This document shows, one piece after another, positions 19,705 through 27,037 of a stretch of 50,186 bases of DNA (position 1 is the first letter of the stretch; each line of letters begins with the position of its first letter). This stretch comes from Solirubrobacterales bacterium (GTDB taxonomy: Bacteria; Actinomycetota; Thermoleophilia; Solirubrobacterales; 70-9), in NCBI GenBank assembly GCA_025450195.1, contig JANWHW010000004.1, positions 1-50,186 on the forward strand, written 5' to 3'. Made by a program: the position numbers and the translations under genes. The notes below the pieces were generated by a model, which saw only the letters and a list, made by a program, of their open reading frames with translations, ran no database searches and was not told the DNA's origin.

Positions 19705-20508
19705 TCATTCGCCCTCGGGGACAGTCAAGAGCTCGGGGCCCTCGATGCCTTTGCCGACCTTGTTGAGCTTCGGGTTGGCCGGGGCGCTCGACATGCGAGC
19801 GGCCGGCAGTGACTTGCACATCGCTACGGCGTCCTCGACCTCAAGGTCGGGCCTCAGCCAAGCTGCCTCGGCCTCCGCGGTGGGCAGGATCACGGGCATC
19901 CGGTCATGCACTTTGGCGACGACCTCGTTAGGAGTCGTGGTGACGATCGTGCAGCTGTAGAGCCAGCCATCGTCGAAGCCGCGGTCCTCAGCGTCCTCCC
20001 ACTCCTTGCGGGTGCAGATCCCGGCAAAGGCGAACGGCTCGCCACCGTCGACCGTGAAGCGCCAGGGCTGGCGCGGCTGCTTAGGGTCCTCTGCCTTCAT
20101 CCACTCATAAAAGCCGTCGGCGACGATCAGGCAGCGGTGGCGGAACTTGCCGACCAGCGGCGAGTAGGCGCGACTCGACGTCAGGTTCTCAGCCTTGGCA
20201 TTGATCATCTTGTAGCCGACCTTGAGGTCCTTGGCCCAGCGCGGAACCAGCCCCCAACGCATCAGCCGTGCCTCTCGCTCGCCCTGGGCTGCCTCCTCTG
20301 GGTCGGGTGAGGCGCGAACCGCCAGCACCTCCTGCGTCGGTGCCACATTGAAGCGCCCCAGCCCCGACGCGGCACGCTCGGCACGCTCTGGCGATGGCGG
20401 AGGAGCATCGCCGGCTGAGTTCCGCTCCAGGGATCGTTCCAGCTCTACCTGGAAGCGATCGGCGATTTTTTTGCTGTCCTTGGCGGTGACCGTGAAGCGC
20501 CCACACAT
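19705..20508 (-). CDS. HMCES/YedK (SRAP) abasic-site DNA-protein crosslink protein
   Basis: SRAP proteins use cysteine 2 to form a stable crosslink with abasic sites in single-stranded DNA, protecting them. The 267-residue product starts MCGRFTV, with Cys2 available after Met removal, and contains FNVAPTQ, WGLVPRWAKD, INAKAENL, the GFYEW motif and HDRMPVIL. The start shares one base with the rfbG-like stop (TGATG), so the two are coupled. Between the first strand and FNVAPTQ lies an extra Pro/Glu/Arg-rich stretch (about residues 26-50). Confidence 0.93.
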   Translation of the reverse strand: MCGRFTVTAKDSKKIADRFQVELERSLERNSAGDAPPPSPERAERAASGLGRFNVAPTQEVLAVRASPDPEEAAQGEREARLMRWGLVPRWAKDLKVGYKMINAKAENLTSSRAYSPLVGKFRHRCLIVADGFYEWMKAEDPKQPRQPWRFTVDGGEPFAFAGICTRKEWEDAEDRGFDDGWLYSCTIVTTTPNEVVAKVHDRMPVILPTAEAEAAWLRPDLEVEDAVAMCKSLPAARMSSAPANPKLNKVGKGIEGPELLTVPEGE

Positions 20509-21485
20509 CAGGGCCTTGCCTCCGGATGATCGCGGTACCACTCAAGGGTGCGACGCAGGCCATCGGGCAGCTCGACCTGGGGTCGCCAGCCGGTCAGCTC
20601 ACGAAGCTTGGTCGAGTCAACGAACTGGCGGTCGATCTCTCCGTCTGGGCTTCCGGCGCCCTGGAAGTCGGGCTCGACGCTGGTGCCGGCGGCGGTGGCG
20701 ATCAGCTCGACGACCTCGCGCACTGAGTGCGGGCGTTCGCCGCCGGCGTTGAACGCCTCCCCAGCGGTCCCGTTGGTGCTGAGCGCATCCGCGATCGCCA
20801 GGTAGGCAGAGACAGCGTCGTCGACATGCAGGAAGTCGCGCTCAGGGCTGCCGTTCGAGCGGATCACAGGAGCGCGGCCGTCGAGGACGGCGACCACGGT
20901 CTCGGGAATCAGGCGCGAGAAGTTGAGGTCCCCTCCCCCGTACACGTTGGCAAAGCGGGTAACGGCCAGCGGCAGCCCATAGGCATGCGCGTAGCTACGA
21001 GCGATGATGTCCGCCGCAGCCTTGCTGGCGTCGTATGGATAGGCGGCCCTCAGTGGGAAGTCCTCGACGTAGGGCAGCTCCGGGCTCGACCCGTACGCCT
21101 TGTCAGAAGAGGCAAAGACGATCCTCTCCGCTCCGCTTGCACGGCAGGCCTCGAACACGTTCCAGGCACCGCGAACGTTGACCTCGAAGGTCTCAAGGGG
21201 CGATTCGCGCGCCACACCGACGATCGTCTGCGCCGCCAGATGAAAGACGGTGCCCGCGCCGGCGACCGCCGCGCCGACCGAGTCGGCGTCGCGAAGGTCC
21301 CCCTCGATCAACTCGACGTCGCCGCGGATATCGAGCAGATCTAGCCCCGAGCGGCGGTGCCCGCCAACGTCGGCAAGACGTGGGTCGGGCCGGTCGAGAA
21401 CTCGCACCGCCCCACCCTGCTCCAGCAGGGCGCACGCCAGGTGCGATGCCACGAACCCGTGACCACCGGTGATCAGCGCTGTCAT
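20508..21485 (-). CDS. rfbG: NAD-dependent sugar-nucleotide dehydratase, CDP-glucose 4,6-dehydratase-like
   Basis: This 325-residue extended short-chain dehydrogenase has a Rossmann motif (GGHGFVASH, 7-15), the SSDKAYG line typical of CDP-glucose dehydratases, and the catalytic Y151-DAS-K155. RFANVYGGGD and RDFLHVDDAVSAYLA complete the pattern. It starts with an ATGA overlap on the stop of a glucose-1-phosphate cytidylyltransferase gene, so the pair would make CDP-4-keto-6-deoxyglucose, a precursor of deoxysugars in cell-surface polymers. A UDP-glucose epimerase-like role is possible, but the neighbour favours the CDP branch. Confidence 0.8.
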   Translation of the reverse strand: MTALITGGHGFVASHLACALLEQGGAVRVLDRPDPRLADVGGHRRSGLDLLDIRGDVELIEGDLRDADSVGAAVAGAGTVFHLAAQTIVGVARESPLETFEVNVRGAWNVFEACRASGAERIVFASSDKAYGSSPELPYVEDFPLRAAYPYDASKAAADIIARSYAHAYGLPLAVTRFANVYGGGDLNFSRLIPETVVAVLDGRAPVIRSNGSPERDFLHVDDAVSAYLAIADALSTNGTAGEAFNAGGERPHSVREVVELIATAAGTSVEPDFQGAGSPDGEIDRQFVDSTKLRELTGWRPQVELPDGLRRTLEWYRDHPEARP

Positions 21486-22213
21486 TGCATCGCCCCGGTC
21501 CCAGCCCATACCGTCCACGGTGCCTTGCCACCAGCCCAGAGGTCATTGAGGACAACCGCGTCCTTGTAGGTGTCCATGCAGTCCCAAAAGCCATCGTGGC
21601 GATGGGCGCGAAGCTGGCCGTCATCCGCCAACCGGGCCAGCGGCTCGCGCTCGAGGACGCTGTCCTCGCCCAGATAACCAAACACCCCTGGCTCGAAGCA
21701 GAAGAAGCCGCCATTGATCCAGTGCTCAATGCGCGGCTTCTCGACAAACCCATCGACGCGCCCATCCGAGCCAAGATCGGCGACTCCCCACTGGAGGTGA
21801 GGCTGAACGACGGTCATAGTCGCCAAGGCTCCCTGATCGTCATGAAAATCGAGCAGGCAGCCAAGGTCGATATCGGCAACGCCATCCGCATAGGTCACGC
21901 AGAAGCGCTGGTCCCCGAGGCGCTCGGCAAGGTGCGAAACCCTTCCCCCGGTCGGGGTATCCAGCCCAGTGTCTATGCACTCCACGCTCAGGCCACCGGG
22001 CCAATCCTCGGTGCTGGTGAAAGCCTCTATCGCCTCCCCCAGGTAACCGGTGGCAAGCAGAAACCGATCGAAGCCCTGTGCGGCGTAGATCCCGATCACG
22101 TGCCAAAGGATCGGCCGGCCGCCGATCTCAACCAGCGCCTTGGGAACGGTCTCGGTCCGCTCCCGCAGCCGGGTGCCCCGGCCTCCGCAAAGGATGACTA
22201 CGGGTGGTTTCAT
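21482..22213 (-). CDS. rfbF: Glucose-1-phosphate cytidylyltransferase
   Basis: The enzyme makes CDP-glucose from CTP and glucose-1-phosphate. The 243-residue product has the nucleotidyltransferase signature VVILCGGRGTRLRERTETVP with KALVEIGGRPILWH, the YADGVADIDL line, and the C-terminal HDGFWDCMDTYKD typical of RfbF. ATG 22213 is chosen because the open extension upstream crosses a hairpin and carries no conserved sequence. The stop overlaps the next gene as ATGA. Confidence 0.9.
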   Translation of the reverse strand: MKPPVVILCGGRGTRLRERTETVPKALVEIGGRPILWHVIGIYAAQGFDRFLLATGYLGEAIEAFTSTEDWPGGLSVECIDTGLDTPTGGRVSHLAERLGDQRFCVTYADGVADIDLGCLLDFHDDQGALATMTVVQPHLQWGVADLGSDGRVDGFVEKPRIEHWINGGFFCFEPGVFGYLGEDSVLEREPLARLADDGQLRAHRHDGFWDCMDTYKDAVVLNDLWAGGKAPWTVWAGTGAMQ

Positions 22214-22223
22214 CGGCGAGTGT

Positions 22224-22255
22224 GCACTTGATACCCCTACAGGGTCATCAAGTGC
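22224..22255. other. Hairpin between the sulfur-carrier gene and rfbF
   Basis: GCACTTGAT and ATCAAGTGC are perfect complements, with a further CCC/GGG pairing inside. It begins five bases after the sulfur-carrier stop on the minus strand and ends 11 bases before the rfbF ATG. Without a T-run it is only a possible terminator or transcript-end stabiliser. Confidence 0.65.
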
Positions 22256-22259
22256 GCGG

Positions 22260-22532
22260 TCAGCCGCCGGCGACGGCTGGGAGGATCGTGACCTCGGCGC
22301 CGTCATCGATCTGCGTCTGCAGGCCGTCTTGAAAGCGAATGTCCTCGCCGCTGACGTAGACGTTCACGAAGCGGCGAAGATCGCCGTCCTGGGTGATCCG
22401 CTCGCGCAAATCGCCATGCGCCTCGAAGACCGCGTCGAGCACCTCGCCAACGGTCCCCCCCGCAACCTCCAGCTCTGCCTCCCCCCCGGTCGCTGCGCGG
22501 AGTTGAGTGGGGATCTTCACGGTGACTGCCAT
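22260..22532 (-). CDS. MoaD/ThiS-family sulfur-carrier protein
   Basis: The 90-residue product has the ubiquitin-like fold pattern of MoaD/ThiS proteins: KIPTQLRAATGG, a middle VNVYVSGEDIR line, and the end TILPAVAGG. The terminal Gly-Gly is the site that is adenylated and turned into a thiocarboxylate in this family. Its ATG shares one base with the stop of the threonine-synthase-like gene (TGATG). Its neighbour is a PLP enzyme, not molybdopterin or thiamine genes. By analogy with CysO in mycobacteria it probably gives sulfur to an amino-acid synthase. Confidence 0.88.
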   Translation of the reverse strand: MAVTVKIPTQLRAATGGEAELEVAGGTVGEVLDAVFEAHGDLRERITQDGDLRRFVNVYVSGEDIRFQDGLQTQIDDGAEVTILPAVAGG

Positions 22533-23764
22533 CAGACTGCTACCTCCTGACGGAACTTGGCCTCGAAGCTCTCGAGGTCAGGGTCGATCTCATGCATCTG
22601 GAAGCTATCGCGGGTCGCGTCCAGAGTCTTCAGTCCCTCTCCGGTGATGTAGACGACGACTCGCTCCTTGCTCTCAATCTCGCCGCGCTCAGCAAGCTTG
22701 GAGAGCGCGGCCACGGTGACCCCGCCCGCCGTCTCGGTGAAGATCCCAGTCGTCTCCGCCAGCAACCTGATTCCGTCTCGGATCTCCCGATCGTTGACCG
22801 CATCGACGGTGCCACCGGTGCGACGCGCCTGCTCCAGCGCATAGGGCCCGTCCGCCGGGTCGCCGATCGCCAGGCTCTTGGCGATCGTCTCGGGCTTCTG
22901 CGGCTTGCAGACCTCCCAGCCTTCGGCGAAGGCCGTCGCAACGGGGCTGCACCCCTGCGCCTGCGCGCCGTTGAAAACCGGCTGCTCGCCCTCGACCAAA
23001 CCGAGGTCGAGCCACTCCTGAAAGCCGCGGCCCAGCTTGGTGAACAGAGACCCAGATGCAATCGGACAGACGACCCGGTCAGGCAACTCCCAACCCAACT
23101 GCTCGACGGTCTCGAAGGCCAGGGTCTTGGACCCCTCCGCGTAGTAAGGCCGAAGGTTGACGTTCACAAAGGCCCAGGGCCTCGTTTCGGCAAGCTGCGT
23201 ACAGAGGCGGTTGACGTCGTCATAGCTTCCGTGGACACCAACCAAGTTGGTGCCGTAGACGCCTGTCGCGAGCAGCTTTTGCTCCTCGAGGTTGGCCGGA
23301 ACGAAGACGTAGGACTCGAGCCCCGCAGCCGCTGCGTGCGCCGCTACCGCGTTGGCGAGGTTCCCGGTCGAGGCACAGGCAACGGTCTTGAAGCCGAGCT
23401 CCTGGGCCTTGGCCACCGCCACCGCCACCACCCGGTCCTTGAACGAGTGGGTGGGGTTGGCGGCATCGTTCTTAATCCAGATCTCAGCCCCGAGACCGAG
23501 GCGCTCGGCCAGCCGATCGGCGCGCAACAGCGGCGTCAGGCCGGGCTCGAGCGGATCCCCCGGGCGCCCGACAAACGGCAGGAAGTCCGCATAGCGCCAG
23601 ATTCCCTGCGAGCCGGCCTGAATCCGCCGCTTTGCCTCGTCAGCCTTCAACGAGGAGTGGTCGTAGGCCACCTCCAGCGGGCCAAAGCAGTTCTCACAGG
23701 CATAGTGGGCGTCCAAGCCATACGTGGCCCCGCACTCCTTGCACTTCAAGCTCTCGATTGACAT
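22532..23764 (-). CDS. thrC: Threonine synthase-like PLP enzyme under a SAM riboswitch
   Basis: Threonine synthase converts O-phosphohomoserine to threonine with pyridoxal phosphate. The 410-residue product has an N-terminal zinc ribbon (C8, C11, C23, C26), the PLP lysine in NPTHSFKDR (K109), the cofactor-phosphate region CASTGNLANAVAAHA and a C-terminal YITGEGLKT. The fold is fold-type II. ATG 23764 starts at the zinc ribbon; the longer frame crosses the riboswitch terminator. It follows a SAM-I riboswitch and is coupled to a sulfur-carrier gene. Either feature would be odd for plain threonine synthesis, and together they raise the possibility that it makes homocysteine. Confidence 0.85.
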   Translation of the reverse strand: MSIESLKCKECGATYGLDAHYACENCFGPLEVAYDHSSLKADEAKRRIQAGSQGIWRYADFLPFVGRPGDPLEPGLTPLLRADRLAERLGLGAEIWIKNDAANPTHSFKDRVVAVAVAKAQELGFKTVACASTGNLANAVAAHAAAAGLESYVFVPANLEEQKLLATGVYGTNLVGVHGSYDDVNRLCTQLAETRPWAFVNVNLRPYYAEGSKTLAFETVEQLGWELPDRVVCPIASGSLFTKLGRGFQEWLDLGLVEGEQPVFNGAQAQGCSPVATAFAEGWEVCKPQKPETIAKSLAIGDPADGPYALEQARRTGGTVDAVNDREIRDGIRLLAETTGIFTETAGGVTVAALSKLAERGEIESKERVVVYITGEGLKTLDATRDSFQMHEIDPDLESFEAKFRQEVAV

Positions 23765-23791
23765 CCGATCTTCCTTTTCGCCTTGACCTCG

Positions 23792-23820
23792 AAAAAAACC
23801 TCCGCCTGTGGGGCAGAGGT
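23792..23820 (-). terminator. Riboswitch-controlled intrinsic terminator
   Basis: The minus strand reads ACCTCTGCC, a CCACA loop, GGCGGAGGT and a run of Ts. Its CCCCACA part can instead pair with TGTGGGG at the end of the aptamer P1 helix (plus 23834-23840), forming an antiterminator. This gives a standard OFF switch: bound SAM allows termination. Confidence 0.9.
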
Positions 23821-23835
23821 CCGATCGGACATCCC

Positions 23836-23951
23836 CCACATCTTCCAGGCCTTCAAACGACCTGCTGGACTTGGCACCTCTCCTCGAGCCAATGGCTCGA
23901 GGTGGTTGCCGGGGCTTCTGCGGGCCAGTCCCTCCACCCCTCTAGATGTGG
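23836..23951 (-). ncRNA. SAM-I riboswitch aptamer upstream of the thrC-like gene
   Basis: On the minus strand the closing helix P1 is CCACATCT against AGATGTGG, a perfect eight-pair match. Inside are the SAM-I core blocks in order: AGAGGGGTGGAGGGACTGG, CCC-GCAGAAGCCCCGGCAACC, a perfect P3 (CCTCGAGCC-ATT-GGCTCGAGG), AGGTGCCAAGTCCAGCAGG and the terminal P4 with GGCCTGGAAGAT. These match the S-box consensus. A terminator and antiterminator follow. The class binds S-adenosylmethionine and normally turns off methionine and cysteine genes. Confidence 0.95.
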
Positions 23952-23953
23952 CG

Positions 23954-23982
23954 CTTATGCTGGGTGAACCTTACCAGGGCAA
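23954..23982 (-). promoter_or_regulatory. Promoter of the SAM riboswitch transcript
   Basis: On the minus strand TTGCCC (23977-23982), a 17-base spacer and CATAAG (23954-23959) would start transcription at the first bases of P1. The spacing is ideal, although the -10 box is imperfect. Confidence 0.6.
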
Positions 23983-24055
23983 ATCTCATCGGTGCGAAAT
24001 GTGATCCCCGTTTAACCTAGTGCGGTCATGCCCGACGAGACGATGAGCCAAACCG

Positions 24056-25063
24056 ATGCCGAACCTTCCGAAACCGAGGCTGCGACGAGCAGCGCGGCGC
24101 GGCGAGCTCATCCCTTCGGTCACGCAGGCTGAGCCGCAGACGCCAAACGTCGAGCAGATCGACTCCTCTGGCCTGCGCTGGGTGAACATCGAGCGCCCGG
24201 GGGCCCTCGAGCGTGGCTGGCTGGAGGAGAACTTCGACTTCCACGCCCTCGACCTGGAGGACGTGCTCTCCCGCAATCAGCGGCCGAAGATCGACATCTA
24301 CGACGACTACCTGTTCATCGTCCTCCACTTCCCTGTCTTCGACCCTGCCGCCGGCCGCCTCGGCACCGGCGAGCTCGACCTCTTCGTCGGGCCCGGCTAC
24401 ATGGTCACGATCCCGAATCAGCCGCTGCAACCGGTCGAGTACCTGTTCGAGCGCTGTCGCAGCAAGGAGGAGCTGCGCGAGCAGCTTTTCTCGCGCGGCT
24501 CCGGCTACCTGCTCTACCGCCTCGTCGACGACAGCTTTGACTACTGCTTCCCGATGCTGCGCAAGATCGGCAACAAGCTCGACGCGCTCGAGGACGACAT
24601 TTTCGAGGGGCGCTCGGAGGAGGTCGTCCGTGACATCTCAAACGCCAAGCAGGAGATCATCAACTTCCGCAAGGTGATCCGCCCGCAGCGACCGGTGTTG
24701 CGCGATCTGGAGAAGGTCAAGCAGCGCTACCTCGCCACCGACCTCGATCTCGAGATCTACTTCGACGACATCGTCGACGCCCATGAGCGCATCTGGGACA
24801 TGCTCGAGAACTACAAGGAGGTGATCGAGGCGCTCGCCGAGACCAACGAGTCGGTGATCTCCCACCGTGTCAACGACATCCTCCGTGTGCTCACCTCGAT
24901 CAGCGTCATCGTCTTGCCGCTGACCCTTGTCGCAAGCCTCTGGGGAATGAACGTAGGCGTGCCAGGCGAGGGCGAAGCCGCCGCTTTCTGGGCTGTGATC
25001 GGCGTAATGGTTGCGATGCTCGTCGGCATGCTCACCTGGTTCCGCAAGCGCGGCTGGCTCTGA
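24056..25063 (+). CDS. corA: CorA-family magnesium/cobalt transporter
   Basis: CorA forms a pentameric divalent-cation channel in the membrane. The 335-residue product has a large cytoplasmic N-domain, a long helix (residues about 180-270), and two C-terminal membrane segments with the signature GMN at 297-299 followed by VGVPGEGEA. The stated ATG gives an Arg/Pro-rich start that looks unnatural (PNLPKPRLRRAARRGE). An ATG at 24028 in another frame gives an acidic, more typical start and runs out at 24132, so the true N-terminus may involve a frameshift near 24080-24105. The gene is divergent from the SAM-regulated operon. Confidence 0.9.
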   Translation: MPNLPKPRLRRAARRGELIPSVTQAEPQTPNVEQIDSSGLRWVNIERPGALERGWLEENFDFHALDLEDVLSRNQRPKIDIYDDYLFIVLHFPVFDPAAGRLGTGELDLFVGPGYMVTIPNQPLQPVEYLFERCRSKEELREQLFSRGSGYLLYRLVDDSFDYCFPMLRKIGNKLDALEDDIFEGRSEEVVRDISNAKQEIINFRKVIRPQRPVLRDLEKVKQRYLATDLDLEIYFDDIVDAHERIWDMLENYKEVIEALAETNESVISHRVNDILRVLTSISVIVLPLTLVASLWGMNVGVPGEGEAAAFWAVIGVMVAMLVGMLTWFRKRGWL

Positions 25064-25082
25064 ATCAAGCGTCGCCTCCTCT

Positions 25083-25135
25083 GCTCCCGTCGGGGCCCGA
25101 AGAATCAGATACGGATAGGCCCCGCCTCCCGCGTC
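25083..25135. repeat. Family B interspersed repeat, copy 5 (diverged)
   Basis: The core GAAGAATCAGATACGGATA matches the other family B cores, but the flanks differ (GTCGGGGCCC and GGCCCCGCCTCCCGCGTC). It lies between corA and the HIT gene on the opposite relative orientation to the other copies, whose neighbouring genes are on the minus strand. Confidence 0.45.
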
Positions 25136-25167
25136 GGGGGGCGACTTGGTCGTAGGATGCGCAGCTC

Positions 25168-25659
25168 GTGGCCAACTTTCGCATTTGGGCGCCGTGGCGC
25201 CTCGCCTACGTGAAGGACGCTTCCAAGGACATCGAGGAGGACTGCATCTTCTGCGCCAAGCCGGCCGCGGGAGAAGATGAGGAGAGCCTGATCGTCCATC
25301 GAGGGGAGCGCTGCTTCGTGATCCTCAACCTCTTCCCTTACACCAATGGGCACCTGATGGTGGCCCCTTTCGAGCACATCGGCCGGCTCCAAGACCTGCC
25401 CGCCGAGACGGTGGCCGAGATGATGGAGCTGGCACAGCGGGCAATGGGGCGGCTCGAGGAGGTCTATGACCCGCACGGCTACAACGTCGGCTTCAACCAG
25501 GGTCGCGTTGCTGGTGCCGGGGTCGAGCACCACATCCATCTCCATGTGGTCCCGAGGTGGGGCGGCGATACGAACTTCATGCCGGTGATCGCCGATACCA
25601 AAGTGATGCCCCAAACCCTTCAACAGGGCTACGAAGCCCTGAAGGGCAGCTTTGACTGA
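25168..25659 (+). CDS. HIT-family nucleotide hydrolase/phosphorylase
   Basis: HIT proteins cleave dinucleotides such as Ap4A or nucleoside phosphoramidates. The 163-residue product has the zinc pair C26/C29 (CIFC), the Ap4A-type line FPYTNGHLMVAPFEHIG and the histidine triad H122-I-H124-L-H126. Actinobacterial relatives of this kind are Ap4A phosphorylases, but the exact substrate cannot be read here. The start is GTG. The stop overlaps the TTG start of the phosphomannomutase gene. Confidence 0.9.
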   Translation: MANFRIWAPWRLAYVKDASKDIEEDCIFCAKPAAGEDEESLIVHRGERCFVILNLFPYTNGHLMVAPFEHIGRLQDLPAETVAEMMELAQRAMGRLEEVYDPHGYNVGFNQGRVAGAGVEHHIHLHVVPRWGGDTNFMPVIADTKVMPQTLQQGYEALKGSFD

Positions 25660-27037
25660 GGCACAGCCACTCGCGCCACCCGGCATCTTCAAGGCCTATG
25701 ACATCCGCGGCCTGTACGGCTCCGAGATGGACGAGACCACCGCGCACGCAGTGGGACGTGCCTTCGCCCGCGTCCTCGGCCGCCTGCGGGACAAGCAGCC
25801 AAGCGAGCTGAGAGTGGGGCTTGGCCGGGACATGCGGCTGACAGCGCCCTTGATGGCGGCCGAGCTGCGCGACGGGTTGATCTTTGAGGGGGCCACCGTC
25901 CTCGACGCCGGCATGGTCGCCACCGAGATGCTCTACCACCTGGTCGGCTCGCGCGAGCTCGACGGTGGCGCAATGGTCACCGCCTCCCACAACCCGAAGG
26001 CCTACACCGGCGTGAAGCTGGTCCGCGAGGGCGCGCTGGCCCTCTCCGGCGACGCCGGCATCGGCGACATCCAGCGAGAGATCGAAGCCGGCCTCGGCCA
26101 CGCCCCCGGCGGCGGCTCCTTCGAAGAGGTCGACGTCTGGGGCGAATACCGCGCCCATGCGCTCACCTTCATCGACCCCACCAAGATAGGACCCATGAAA
26201 GTCGTCGTTGACGGCGGCAATGGGATGGCGGGGCCTATGGTCGGCCCAATCCTTCGCAAGCTGGACCTCGACCTCAAGGAGATGTACTTCGAGCCCAACG
26301 GCGAGTTCCCAGACCACGAACCGAACCCGCTGCTGGAGGAGAACCGGCAGCTCATCGTCGAGCGGGTGCGCTCCACAGGCGCCGACCTCGGGATTGCTTG
26401 GGACGGCGACGCCGATCGCTGCTTCTTCATCGACGGAGAGGGCGAGTTCTGCGACGGCGATTTCATCTGCGCCCTACTTGCCCGCTCGGCGCTCGCGGCC
26501 AACCCGGGCGCGATGATCCTCTACGACCCACGCTCCAGCCGCGCCGTCCCCGACCTGATCGCGGCCGAGGAAGGCCGCTCAGAGCTTTCCCGTGTGGGGC
26601 ATGCCTTCTTCAAGGCGAGGATGCGAGAGGAGGGTGCGGTCTTCGGCGGCGAGGTGTCCGGGCACTACTACTTCCGTGACTTCTGGAATGCCGACTCGGG
26701 GACGATCCCGGCTTTGCTGATGCTCGAACTGCTCTCGACTGAAGGGCGCTCCTTGGCCGAGCTGATGGCTGGCTTCCGCTCTCGCTACTTCATCTCCGGC
26801 GAGATTAATTCCGAGGTCGCCGACCCGGAGGCGAAGCTCGAGGAGATCGTCGAGCGCTTCGGCGGGGGCGCTGAAATAGGCCGGCTCGACGGCATCTCGG
26901 TCGACTTCCCCGAGTGGCACTTCAACGTCCGCCCCTCGAATACCGAGCCGCTGTTGCGCCTCAACCTCGAGTCGCTCGTCTCCCGCGCCGACATGGAGGC
27001 GAAACGGGACGAGGTCCTGGGGTTAATCCGGGCGTGA
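25652..27037 (+). CDS. manB: Phosphomannomutase/phosphoglucomutase
   Basis: The enzyme interconverts hexose 6-phosphates and 1-phosphates, supplying GDP-mannose or glucose-1-phosphate for surface sugars. The 461-residue product has the phosphoserine loop TASHNP (S112), the metal loop DGDADR (near 250), the sugar loop GEVSGHYYF and the C-terminal RPSNTEPLLRLN. The start is a TTG overlapping the HIT stop by eight bases. Glucose-1-phosphate from it could feed RfbF. Confidence 0.93.
   Translation: MTEAQPLAPPGIFKAYDIRGLYGSEMDETTAHAVGRAFARVLGRLRDKQPSELRVGLGRDMRLTAPLMAAELRDGLIFEGATVLDAGMVATEMLYHLVGSRELDGGAMVTASHNPKAYTGVKLVREGALALSGDAGIGDIQREIEAGLGHAPGGGSFEEVDVWGEYRAHALTFIDPTKIGPMKVVVDGGNGMAGPMVGPILRKLDLDLKEMYFEPNGEFPDHEPNPLLEENRQLIVERVRSTGADLGIAWDGDADRCFFIDGEGEFCDGDFICALLARSALAANPGAMILYDPRSSRAVPDLIAAEEGRSELSRVGHAFFKARMREEGAVFGGEVSGHYYFRDFWNADSGTIPALLMLELLSTEGRSLAELMAGFRSRYFISGEINSEVADPEAKLEEIVERFGGGAEIGRLDGISVDFPEWHFNVRPSNTEPLLRLNLESLVSRADMEAKRDEVLGLIRA

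Noticed and set aside
23765..23960. T-box or threonine attenuator before thrC
   Set aside because: No T-box sequence or Thr-codon leader peptide; the SAM-I core fits block by block.
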